Source: Alistipes sp. (lineage in GTDB: Bacteria > Bacteroidota > Bacteroidia > Bacteroidales > Rikenellaceae). From it: a stretch of DNA of 6,320 bases. Positions 1 to 6,215 of this stretch are shown one piece after another; position 1 is the stretch's first letter; each line of letters starts with the position of its first letter. Made by a program: the position numbers and the translations under genes. The stretch covers positions 15,827-22,146 of the forward strand of contig JAHZDG010000025.1 of NCBI GenBank assembly GCA_019422485.1, in the 5' to 3' direction. The notes under the pieces were generated by a model, which was not told the DNA's origin, ran no database searches, and saw only the letters and a program-made list of their open reading frames with translations.

Positions 1-1947
1 TTTATGAATGTCATCCTGTTGGATATCTTCAACTCGCTGGGTATGCCTACCTCGACCACGGTTTCACTGGTCTTCGGCTTGCTGGGGGCTGCTGTGGGGG
101 TTTCCATCTTCAAAATCACCAATAGCGCGGAAGGAATTGCCGATCTGGGTAAATATATCAATACCGGGAAAGCCATGGCGATTATCTCGGGGATTTTACT
201 TTCGGTGGCCATCGCGTTCGTATGCGGGATGGTGGTCATGTACATTACCCGTTTGATTTTCTCGTTCCGGTATCAGCGGAAGATGAAGACCGTAGGTGCC
301 ATCTGGTGCGGGATTGCCCTGACGGCGATCTCTTATTTCGCAATCTTCAAAGGTTTGAAAAGCACCTCGCTAATCTCGCCTGATGTGATGGCCTGGATGG
401 ATACGCACCGGTTGATCCTGATCGGTATTCTGGTCGTGGCTTGGAGTGTGATCATGTCGATTTTGAGTCTGCTGAAAGTCAATACGCTGAAAATTACGGT
501 GCTGGCAGGTACCCTTTCTTTGGCACTGGCCTTTGCCGGAAACGACTTGGTGAACTTTATCGGGGTGTTTGTGGCCGGTTATGACTCTTATCAGATTGCC
601 CAGACGACCGGTGATGTCAACATGATGATGGGCGATTTGGATAAGCCGGTTGTGGCCAACCTGTTGATTCTGTTTATCTCAGGGGTGATCATGACCTTGA
701 CGCTTTGGTTCTCGAAAAAAGCCCGTACGGTGACTGAAACCGAATTGAATCTGGCCCGTCAGGATGCCGGGGACGAACGTTTCGGTTCGACGCCTTTCTC
801 GCGGACAGTAGTGCGCAGCGCCGTTAACTTCAATCGGACCTGCGAACGCTTGATCCCCGAACGAGTGCATCGCTTTATCGACAGTCGTTTCGTGCCGGTA
901 TACCAACCCGAAGGGAAAGATCGCGCACCGTTCGATCTGATTCGTGCAACGGTCAATCTGACGGTGGCCTCCATCTTGATTGCCATGGCGACCTCCATGA
1001 AACTCCCTCTCTCGACGACTTATGTTACCTTCATGGTGGCTATGGGGTCTTCGCTGGCAGACCGGGCCTGGGGTCGCGAAAGTGCGGTTTATCGGATTAC
1101 CGGGGTGCTGGTTGTGATTGCCGGCTGGTTTGTGACCGCGCTGGTAGCCTTCATGATCGCTTTCGTTATCTCCATGTTGCTGATGTGGGGTGGAACGGTG
1201 GCTCTGGTATTGATCGGCCTGCTGTGTGTTTACCTGCTGGTTCAAAGTTCGATCAACCACGGTAAAAAAATGAAAAAGAACGCTGAAAAAGAAGCGGAAA
1301 TCGAACAGCTGACCGGTCCTGACGCCATTCTGAAACGTAGCGTACAGGAAATTTCGGAAACGATGGCCAAGGTGACCAATATCTATAACCAGACGCTCGA
1401 AGGCCTCTTCAATGAAGATCGCAAGTTGCTGAAGGCGATGGTGCGTGAGTCGGAAGAACTGTATGCTGCGGCTCATGAACGGAAACACGAAGTGTTGCCG
1501 ACCTTGATTAAGCTGCAGGAAAATTATATCGAAACGGGGCACTATTACGTGCAGGTGGTTGACTACATGAATGAAGTGACTAAAGCGTTGGTACACATTA
1601 CGCGCCCCAGTTACGAACATATCAACAACAATCACGAAGGTTTGAATCAGGAACAGGTGGCCGACTTGCGGAATGTCAGCAACCAGGTGAGCGAAATTTA
1701 TAGCCGCATCAATGCAATGATCGAATCGGGAGATTATTCTTCGTTGGATGAAATCCTGTTGATGCGTGATAATCTGTTCGACACGTTGGCTGCAGCCATC
1801 AAGAATCAGATCAAACGCGTGAAAGCGAAAACGACTAAAACTCGAATCAGTATTTTGTATCTGACCATCATCAATGAAACCAAAACGATGGTGCTGCAGA
1901 CCCGGAACCTGCTGAAATCGCAGAAATATTTTGCGGCTAAGCAATAA
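1..1947 (+). CDS. PiT-family inorganic phosphate transporter with C-terminal PhoU-like domain (5' end outside window)
   Basis: Membrane transporter of the PiT/PHO4 family, which moves inorganic phosphate across the inner membrane with a coupling cation. The reading frame is open at base 1, so the ATG at position 4 is probably internal. Numbering from that Met, the second half of the first family repeat is at 14-32 (MPTSTTVSLVFG). The second repeat supplies AGNDLVNFIGV at 178-188 and LPLSTTYVTFMVAMGSS at 334-350. The STT motifs and GND are PiT hallmarks. Hydrophobic segments lie roughly at 58-85, 97-116, 135-157, 163-180, 214-236, 314-332 and 366-414, with a polar loop at about 237-313. From about 420 the protein is hydrophilic and helical, rich in Glu, Lys and Asn, resembling the PhoU-like tail of Bacteroidota PiT proteins. 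The missing N-terminus should carry the first GND-type motif, perhaps about 90-100 residues. Transported ion is inferred from the family; family call is secure. Confidence 0.93.
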   Translation, partial: FMNVILLDIFNSLGMPTSTTVSLVFGLLGAAVGVSIFKITNSAEGIADLGKYINTGKAMAIISGILLSVAIAFVCGMVVMYITRLIFSFRYQRKMKTVGAIWCGIALTAISYFAIFKGLKSTSLISPDVMAWMDTHRLILIGILVVAWSVIMSILSLLKVNTLKITVLAGTLSLALAFAGNDLVNFIGVFVAGYDSYQIAQTTGDVNMMMGDLDKPVVANLLILFISGVIMTLTLWFSKKARTVTETELNLARQDAGDERFGSTPFSRTVVRSAVNFNRTCERLIPERVHRFIDSRFVPVYQPEGKDRAPFDLIRATVNLTVASILIAMATSMKLPLSTTYVTFMVAMGSSLADRAWGRESAVYRITGVLVVIAGWFVTALVAFMIAFVISMLLMWGGTVALVLIGLLCVYLLVQSSINHGKKMKKNAEKEAEIEQLTGPDAILKRSVQEISETMAKVTNIYNQTLEGLFNEDRKLLKAMVRESEELYAAAHERKHEVLPTLIKLQENYIETGHYYVQVVDYMNEVTKALVHITRPSYEHINNNHEGLNQEQVADLRNVSNQVSEIYSRINAMIESGDYSSLDEILLMRDNLFDTLAAAIKNQIKRVKAKTTKTRISILYLTIINETKTMVLQTRNLLKSQKYFAAKQ

Positions 1948-1966
1948 TCGGAAGTTGTGATAGAAA

Positions 1967-2004
1967 AACGGCGGACTGAATTTTCAGCCCGCCGTTCTTT
2001 TTTT
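1967..2004 (+). terminator. Intrinsic terminator after the phosphate transporter gene
   Basis: The arms AACGGCGGACTGA and TCAGCCCGCCGTT pair with a single A/C mismatch around a four-base ATTT loop. A C and seven T residues (1998-2004) follow directly. The hairpin starts 19 bases after the stop codon, which is ideal for ending the transporter transcript. On the minus strand it is followed by five T residues, so it could also work in reverse, although no minus-strand gene is visible here. Confidence 0.9.
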
Positions 2005-2100
2005 GAGAGAAAAAGGAAGCTCAGAAAGTGAAAAATTGCAGACGGATACATACTAAAACAACAGTCGGGAGAGTTAATTAATAGAGTTGGAAATGAGAAG

Positions 2101-2131
2101 TTTTTTTTCCTGTAAAAAAAATGTAAATTTG
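2101..2131 (+). promoter_or_regulatory. Candidate Bacteroidota-type promoter for the FKBP lipoprotein pair
   Basis: TAAATTTG at 2124-2131 matches the Bacteroidota -7 consensus TAnnTTTG exactly and would place transcription start near 2137, leaving a leader of about 20 bases before the ATG at 2158. A proper -33 TTTG is missing. Its place is taken by a run of eight T residues (2101-2108), which mirrors a run of eight A residues (2114-2121). The rest of the 1948-2157 gap holds only the upstream terminator and AT-rich sequence. The call rests on the motif and on its position after a terminator. Confidence 0.5.
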
Positions 2132-2157
2132 CCCGAACCATTTACCTGTCTGCTCGT

Positions 2158-2703
2158 ATGCGTTTTTGTGGATTGATCGTTGTGGCTGTGATGTTGTTGT
2201 CGCTGTCTGCCTGTTCGAAGGATACTTCGGATATAGACGATCAACGCGTATCGATAGAGAACTTTATCTCCAAACAAGGATGGGAAAATGCGGACTACTT
2301 GGGAGGTGTGTATCGTTATGTCCTGAATCGGGATCGTAATGGGTATGAGAATGCATTAGTGGCAGAAACGGGAAATACCGTGCGGATTAACTATACGGTG
2401 TATAAATTTTCTTCATCGTCTGCTGGAGGAATGGGAGACTTGATATACACTAATAATCCGGATCTCCAAAATGAGCAGGAAGGATTGGATCCTACCTATT
2501 GGCTCAAAGAACCTTTGGAAGTGCAGTTGGGGAGTACTCCGTTGATTTCCGGTCTGGAGATCGGTTTGACGGGAGCCCGTCAGGGGGATACGCTTCAACT
2601 GTTTATGTCTTCCGATAAGGGGTACGGGGATAAGGAATTTGGCACGATTGCCGCAAATACGCCTTTGGTGTGGAACCTGGGCATTAAAGAAGTCATCAAA
2701 TAG
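2158..2703 (+). CDS. FKBP-type peptidyl-prolyl cis-trans isomerase lipoprotein, single domain
   Basis: Predicted lipoprotein of 181 residues with one FKBP fold; FKBPs catalyse cis-trans isomerisation of X-Pro bonds and assist protein folding. The N-terminus has a short hydrophobic signal ending in the lipobox LSAC, with Cys19 as the lipidated residue. The following SKDTSD is acidic with a Lys, resembling Bacteroidota lipoprotein export signals, so surface exposure is possible. A short helical stretch (about 31-60) precedes the FKBP core at about 73-180. The core shows VRINYT (75-80), LISGLEIGLTGARQGDT (129-145), GYG (155-157) and a final strand VWNLGIKEV (171-179). The usual Phe-Asp of the active site appears as IYTNN (96-100), so catalytic activity is uncertain. 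The start is fixed by the signal peptide; no clear ribosome binding site is visible. It lies 6 bases before a larger FKBP lipoprotein gene and is probably its paralogue and operon partner. The family resembles GldI in fold, but nothing here links it to gliding. Confidence 0.88.
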   Translation: MRFCGLIVVAVMLLSLSACSKDTSDIDDQRVSIENFISKQGWENADYLGGVYRYVLNRDRNGYENALVAETGNTVRINYTVYKFSSSSAGGMGDLIYTNNPDLQNEQEGLDPTYWLKEPLEVQLGSTPLISGLEIGLTGARQGDTLQLFMSSDKGYGDKEFGTIAANTPLVWNLGIKEVIK

Positions 2704-2709
2704 CGTTAT

Positions 2710-4173
2710 ATGAAAAATATTCTTTTGCTTGTGCTGGGAGGTTTGGTTGTGTTGGGTTCGTTTGTCTCTTGTGCCAAACAAGATGACCCAACGTGGGACG
2801 AACTGGCTGAAACCTCTTTTGATGCGTGGATGAGTTTGTATGGTGAGGGAGCTGAAAAGCAAGCGTCGGGAATGTATATCTTGAAACTGAAAGAAGGTAC
2901 CGGCACCAAATCGGCGACGGAATCGAGTCAGTGGGTCCGGGTAAATTATACGGGTCGTGCGCTTGTATCCGGCGATGTATATGTGTCACGGGATGCCGAG
3001 ATTGCCAAACAACAAGGAACCTTCAAATACTATATCCATTATATTCCGGACTATTTGAGTATGATGATGTCCAGCTCTTATCCATCGGATTATTATCCGA
3101 TTGAGGGCTTGCATGAGGCATTGACCCAAATGAAGGAGGGCGATGTATGGCGTCTTTATATTCCGTCTAATTTGGCTTATAGCTCCAATACTTTTTCGTC
3201 GAGCAACACCTATTTCGCTGGGCAGAACGGATTGGAAGCCGATACTCCGATTGTTTTGGAAGTGGAATTAGTGGAAGTGGTCGACGATCCGGAAAAGGAT
3301 GAGCTTTATCAGGTGCAGAATTATGCGGTTTCTCACTTGGGTGTCGGGCTGGGGGATACGATCGGTCCCGATATTTACTACAAAGTGTATTCTAGTATTG
3401 CAGACAAGGATATTCCCATTGATAAGGATTCGACGGTTAATTATTATTATGTAGGTCGTTTCTTGGATGGTTTTGTGTTCGATACCAATGTGAAGGATAC
3501 GGCTGATAAATATCATCTGACGCAATATAATTTGTTGTCGACCTATCAACTGCCTTTGTCGACTACGGTTGGAACTTCATCCGATGATGGAGGGGTTGTC
3601 GGTGGTTTGGACTCGATGTTGCACCATCTCTCGTATGGGGATGTGGCTGAATGCGTCTTCACTTCAGAGAGTATGTATGGAAGTGATGGATCATTCTCTA
3701 CGTCGGCGACCATCATCCCACCGTATACTCCGGTTATTTTCCAGGTGTGGACCTCTCCGCTGAATGGTAATGGAACCCAAATCTTCCCTTATTCTGTGGA
3801 AGGAATCCAGGAAATGCAGAAAGAATTGGACGACGTCTGGGTGACCGGTTATGCCAAAGGGGTCGTTACCGGCGAAAATGCCTTGGATACGACTCAGGTC
3901 GATATGTCGCCTTATCCGGAGACGGATATTCGAGACAATATAATGTTGAGTACCAGCAATGGTGTGATTAACGATCCAGCTCAATGTATTCCGGTGGAAT
4001 TAGCTACCCCGGCATTGCAGGCAGCATTGAATCTTCAAGATAATTCAGACCTCTATTACTCCTATCCGATCAAAGTTTGTGGAAAGGTGAGAAAGTATAA
4101 AGGAACATGGGGTTTGGTCGATATTTCACGATATGAGGTCGTCTATTATTCAAAGGCGAGTGAAGATGAATAA
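2710..4173 (+). CDS. Lipoprotein with two FKBP-like domains and a C-terminal DUF6359-like domain
   Basis: Predicted lipoprotein of 487 residues. The signal peptide ends in lipobox FVSC with Cys21, followed by AKQDD, again acidic and export-signal-like. FKBP-like unit 1 spans about 52-191: VRVNYTG (76-82), IEGLHEALTQMKEGD (131-145), and a closing strand TPIVLEVELVEV (179-190). It lacks the Phe-Asp pair and has AYSS where AYG is usual, so it may be non-catalytic. Unit 2 spans about 197-350 and keeps more: VNYYYVGRFLDGFVFDTN (243-260) with Phe257-Asp258, VVGGLDSMLHHLSYGD (296-311) and MYGSDG (322-327). The C-terminal part (about 375-479) carries VWVTGYAKGVV, QCIPVEL, ALNLQDN and a G-VRKYKGTWGL segment, the pattern I associate with the Bacteroidota DUF6359 OB-fold-like family. 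That assignment is from memory of the family. The gene starts 6 bases after the upstream FKBP gene, suggesting co-transcription and a shared envelope role. Client and substrate are unknown. Confidence 0.87.
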   Translation: MKNILLLVLGGLVVLGSFVSCAKQDDPTWDELAETSFDAWMSLYGEGAEKQASGMYILKLKEGTGTKSATESSQWVRVNYTGRALVSGDVYVSRDAEIAKQQGTFKYYIHYIPDYLSMMMSSSYPSDYYPIEGLHEALTQMKEGDVWRLYIPSNLAYSSNTFSSSNTYFAGQNGLEADTPIVLEVELVEVVDDPEKDELYQVQNYAVSHLGVGLGDTIGPDIYYKVYSSIADKDIPIDKDSTVNYYYVGRFLDGFVFDTNVKDTADKYHLTQYNLLSTYQLPLSTTVGTSSDDGGVVGGLDSMLHHLSYGDVAECVFTSESMYGSDGSFSTSATIIPPYTPVIFQVWTSPLNGNGTQIFPYSVEGIQEMQKELDDVWVTGYAKGVVTGENALDTTQVDMSPYPETDIRDNIMLSTSNGVINDPAQCIPVELATPALQAALNLQDNSDLYYSYPIKVCGKVRKYKGTWGLVDISRYEVVYYSKASEDE

Positions 4174-4187
4174 TCCATACCTACAAT

Positions 4188-4216
4188 AGCAGGGGCGGGA
4201 TTTTCCCGCCCCTGCT
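4188..4216 (+). terminator. Perfect GC-rich hairpin between the FKBP operon and trmN6, probable terminator
   Basis: AGCAGGGGCGGGA (4188-4200) and TCCCGCCCCTGCT (4204-4216) are perfect reverse complements, 13 bp, separated by TTT. It begins 14 bases after the stop codon of the FKBP-DUF6359 gene, the expected place for a terminator. However, the downstream sequence CGTTATCTATAAAT is AT-rich without a real T tract, and neither strand has one. The hairpin ends only 17 bases before the trmN6 start codon, so it may instead, or also, act in the trmN6 leader. Confidence 0.7.
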
Positions 4217-4233
4217 CGTTATCTATAAATCCG

Positions 4234-5031
4234 ATGGCGAATTCTTATTTCTCTTTTAAACAGTTTACCGTACATCAGGCTCGTTCAGCGATGAAAGTCG
4301 GAACGGACGGAGTGTTGGTCGGAGCTTGGTGTGGTCGGGAGGCGACTCTCATGCCCAATGAGAGTGTGAGGTCGGAGGAGAGTATGTCGGAAAGGGAAAG
4401 GAAAGAGGTCGGTTGTCCGTTGCGGTGGTTGGATGTAGGAACTGGGACAGGATTGATCGCATTGATGCTGGCCCAACGATTTCCCTTGGCTGAAATCGAT
4501 GCCTTGGAACCGGAACCTGCTGCATGTGCAGATGCACAAGATAATTTTGAGGCATCGCCCTGGAAAGAACGTTTGCATTTGATCGCAGGACGTTTGCAGG
4601 AATATGCCGGGCAGACCTCGCTTCGTTATGATCACGTGGTGACGAATCCGCCTTATTTTGTGGATGCCCTGCACTCTCCGGATGCGGCTCGCAGTCAGGC
4701 GCGTCATACCGTTACGTTGCCTTATGACGAATTGTTGGAGGGCGTGGCTTGCGTGTTGAAGGAGGAGGGAACGTTTTCTTTAATTCTGCCTCCGGAGGAG
4801 AGCCGCCGTTTCCGAAACGAAGCCACGGCTCGGGGGTGGTGGTTGCAACGGATGACCGAGGTGCATTCTACGGGGAGATCGGGGGTTCGCCGGGTTCTGA
4901 TGCAGTGGGGACGCCATCCGCAGAATGGAACAGAATCGGGCGTGTTCGATCGGTTGTTGATTCATGGCGAGGGCGGTGATTATACGCCGGAATATCGAGC
5001 CTTGACTCGGGATTTTTATCTGCGTTTTTGA
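4234..5031 (+). CDS. trmN6: tRNA1(Val) (adenine(37)-N6)-methyltransferase TrmN6
   Basis: Cytoplasmic SAM-dependent methyltransferase that forms N6-methyladenosine at position 37 of tRNA1(Val) (E. coli YfiC/TrmN6). The 265-residue protein opens with the diagnostic block FSFKQFTVHQARSAMKVGTDG (split as FKQF at 8-11 and AMKVGTDGVLVGAW at 19-32), which also fixes the start codon. SAM-binding motif I is LDVGTGTGLIALMLAQ (66-81); an acidic residue ending the next strand lies in DALEPE (89-94). The N6-adenine methyltransferase motif NPPYF is at 138-142, preceded by a DHVVT strand. The C-terminus YRALTRDFYLRF matches the typical family ending. Between GAW and LDVG there are 33 residues, whereas E. 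coli YfiC has about 10; the extra part (about 36-60) is polar and Ser/Glu/Arg rich. It lies alone between a hairpin upstream and a new promoter downstream; no promoter for it is obvious, so it may depend on read-through from the FKBP genes. Confidence 0.93.
   Translation: MANSYFSFKQFTVHQARSAMKVGTDGVLVGAWCGREATLMPNESVRSEESMSERERKEVGCPLRWLDVGTGTGLIALMLAQRFPLAEIDALEPEPAACADAQDNFEASPWKERLHLIAGRLQEYAGQTSLRYDHVVTNPPYFVDALHSPDAARSQARHTVTLPYDELLEGVACVLKEEGTFSLILPPEESRRFRNEATARGWWLQRMTEVHSTGRSGVRRVLMQWGRHPQNGTESGVFDRLLIHGEGGDYTPEYRALTRDFYLRF
4345..4365. repeat. Short perfect inverted repeat inside the trmN6 insertion
   Basis: ACTCTCAT (4345-4352) and ATGAGAGT (4358-4365) are perfect reverse complements around the five-base loop GCCCA. 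The repeat sits at the start of the extra segment of TrmN6 and is followed by purine-rich sequence to about 4410. It could form a hairpin in the mRNA or mark an old small insertion. Function is unknown. Confidence 0.55.
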
Positions 5032-5060
5032 GGGGAATTCAGAAAAAAGCAGTAGCTTTG
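5027..5060 (+). promoter_or_regulatory. Bacteroidota-type promoter for the DUF4831 gene
   Basis: TAGCTTTG at 5053-5060 matches the -7 consensus TAnnTTTG. TTTG at 5027-5030, overlapping the trmN6 stop codon, lies 22 bases upstream, within the spacing reported for Bacteroidota -33/-7 pairs. Transcription would begin near 5067, giving a leader of about 100 bases before the ATG at 5167. Confidence 0.65.
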
Positions 5061-5076
5061 TTATATTGGCTAAATG

Positions 5077-5100
5077 GGCCGACGGGAATGTGTGTCGGTC
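5077..5100 (+). other. Hairpin in the leader of the DUF4831 gene
   Basis: GGCCGAC (5077-5083) pairs with GTCGGTC (5094-5100) through seven pairs, one a G-U wobble, around a 10-base loop. No T tract follows, so it is not a typical terminator. It begins about 10 bases after the predicted transcription start and could stabilise the 5' end of the mRNA. I recognise no riboswitch family. Confidence 0.45.
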
Positions 5101-5166
5101 TGTGAAAGAGAAAATTTGATACGGCCCTTTTGCCTCCTAAACTGAGTACACTAAAATAGAATCAAT

Positions 5167-6207
5167 ATGAAAAAAGTCTTTCTTTCGCTGGCAGCTTTGT
5201 CTTGCATGAGTTTGGGCCTGTCGGCTCAGGTGAAAGCCTATCAATCGGCTACGATTCCCAGTGGTAATTCGGTGGCTTATTCCTTGCCCCGCACGGTGCT
5301 TAAAGTAACGGTGGTGGTTGAAAAAGAGAGTGTCCGTAAAGGACCGTATGCCCGTTTTGCCCAAAAATATTTGGGGGTGATGGCTCCGACGGTCGATAAG
5401 GATCTCTATTCGGTGGTCGGCGGCAGTATCGGCTATGCCGAAGAAGCCGATCCGGCAGCCGTATATGTATTGGATAACCCGGATAAGAACGCGGGCAAAA
5501 TTTATAATGTTACGCCGGAAGGCCTGTTGGCCGCCCCGATGGAAGGAGCTCCGATGCCTGCCAAAGGTTCTGTCCCCATGTTGCCTCTCAAACCGGCTAA
5601 ACCGGGTAAAGCCGCAGGAATCGATGTGCTCTCTTATGTGGCCAGCGATACCAGCTTTGTGAAAGTACAGGTGGATAAACGCTCGGTAATCGAACAGAGC
5701 CCCGAATCCATGGCCCAACAGGCTGCCAATACGATTTTTACCCTGCGTAAACGTCGGATGGAATTGGTGACGGGTGAATTTGGTGAAAATGTTTTTGGCG
5801 AAGGTTTGGCTGCGGCCTTGCGGGAAATCGATCGTCTGGAACAAGAATATACCGCTTTGTTCTTGGGTAAACAGTTCAAACAGCGTATCGTCAAGACCTA
5901 TGACGTAATTCCGGAAATGGGGAAAAATACAGCCGTGGTATGCCGTTTTACGGAAACGGGCGGTCTGTTGCCTGCAGGAGATCTGAGTGGATCACCGGTA
6001 GTGGTCGATATGGTGCCTGAAAATAAATTGGAAAATTCGCCTTGGACGCGTCGGACAACCAAAGATTCGCGCGGAATGGTATTCTATCGCATTGCCGATA
6101 TGGTGAACTGCCGTTTGATGAACGGCCAGAGCGAGTTGGCTCAACGTCGGATTCCGATTTATCAATTTGGGCTGACTGTCGAAATGCCGGCTACGTCGCT
6201 TAAATAG
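5167..6207 (+). CDS. Secreted DUF4831 family protein
   Basis: Protein of 346 residues with a cleavable signal peptide: MKK, a hydrophobic core, then LSA before Gln21, giving likely signal peptidase I cleavage after Ala20. There is no lipobox Cys at the cleavage site, so a periplasmic or secreted protein is expected. The mature part begins with a beta-rich region, SVAYSLPRTVLKVTVVVEK (35-53), then ARFAQKYLG (62-70); this order is characteristic of DUF4831, a Bacteroidota family without an assigned function. A second recognisable block is AANTIFTLRKRRMELVTGE (186-204) followed by the helix LREIDRLEQEYTALFLGK (218-235). Between them, residues 118-150 are rich in Pro, Ala and Met and look like a flexible linker. 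The C-terminal third is again beta-like (YRIADMVNCRLMNG, 307-320). A promoter and leader hairpin lie just upstream, and a possible DNA repair gene starts 8 bases downstream. Family call is from remembered sequence pattern; the biochemical role is unknown. Confidence 0.85.
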   Translation: MKKVFLSLAALSCMSLGLSAQVKAYQSATIPSGNSVAYSLPRTVLKVTVVVEKESVRKGPYARFAQKYLGVMAPTVDKDLYSVVGGSIGYAEEADPAAVYVLDNPDKNAGKIYNVTPEGLLAAPMEGAPMPAKGSVPMLPLKPAKPGKAAGIDVLSYVASDTSFVKVQVDKRSVIEQSPESMAQQAANTIFTLRKRRMELVTGEFGENVFGEGLAAALREIDRLEQEYTALFLGKQFKQRIVKTYDVIPEMGKNTAVVCRFTETGGLLPAGDLSGSPVVVDMVPENKLENSPWTRRTTKDSRGMVFYRIADMVNCRLMNGQSELAQRRIPIYQFGLTVEMPATSLK

Positions 6208-6215
6208 TCTTGTCT

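Noticed and set aside
4..6. ATG at position 4 as the true start of the phosphate transporter
   Set aside because: The frame is open upstream to base 1, and the visible protein begins in the middle of the first PiT repeat, so the real start must lie before the window.
1260..1300. A-rich stretch in the transporter gene as a frameshift or slippage site
   Set aside because: It encodes the Lys-rich linker GKKMKKNAEKEAE after the last membrane segment, and the reading frame continues intact through the PhoU-like tail.
679..1944. Long open frame of 421 codons on the minus strand opposite the phosphate transporter
   Set aside because: The product is rich in His, Arg, Gln and Phe with no recognisable domain, and it mirrors the codon pattern of the convincing transporter gene on the plus strand. 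It is an antisense shadow.
2413..2862. Minus-strand frame of 149 codons spanning the junction of the two FKBP genes
   Set aside because: It overlaps two well-supported plus-strand lipoprotein genes and its translation shows no signal peptide or family motif.
5137..5844. Minus-strand open frame of 235 codons opposite the DUF4831 gene
   Set aside because: The composition (many His, Arg, Phe, Ile) and lack of domains mark it as a shadow of the plus-strand gene, which has a signal peptide and family motifs.
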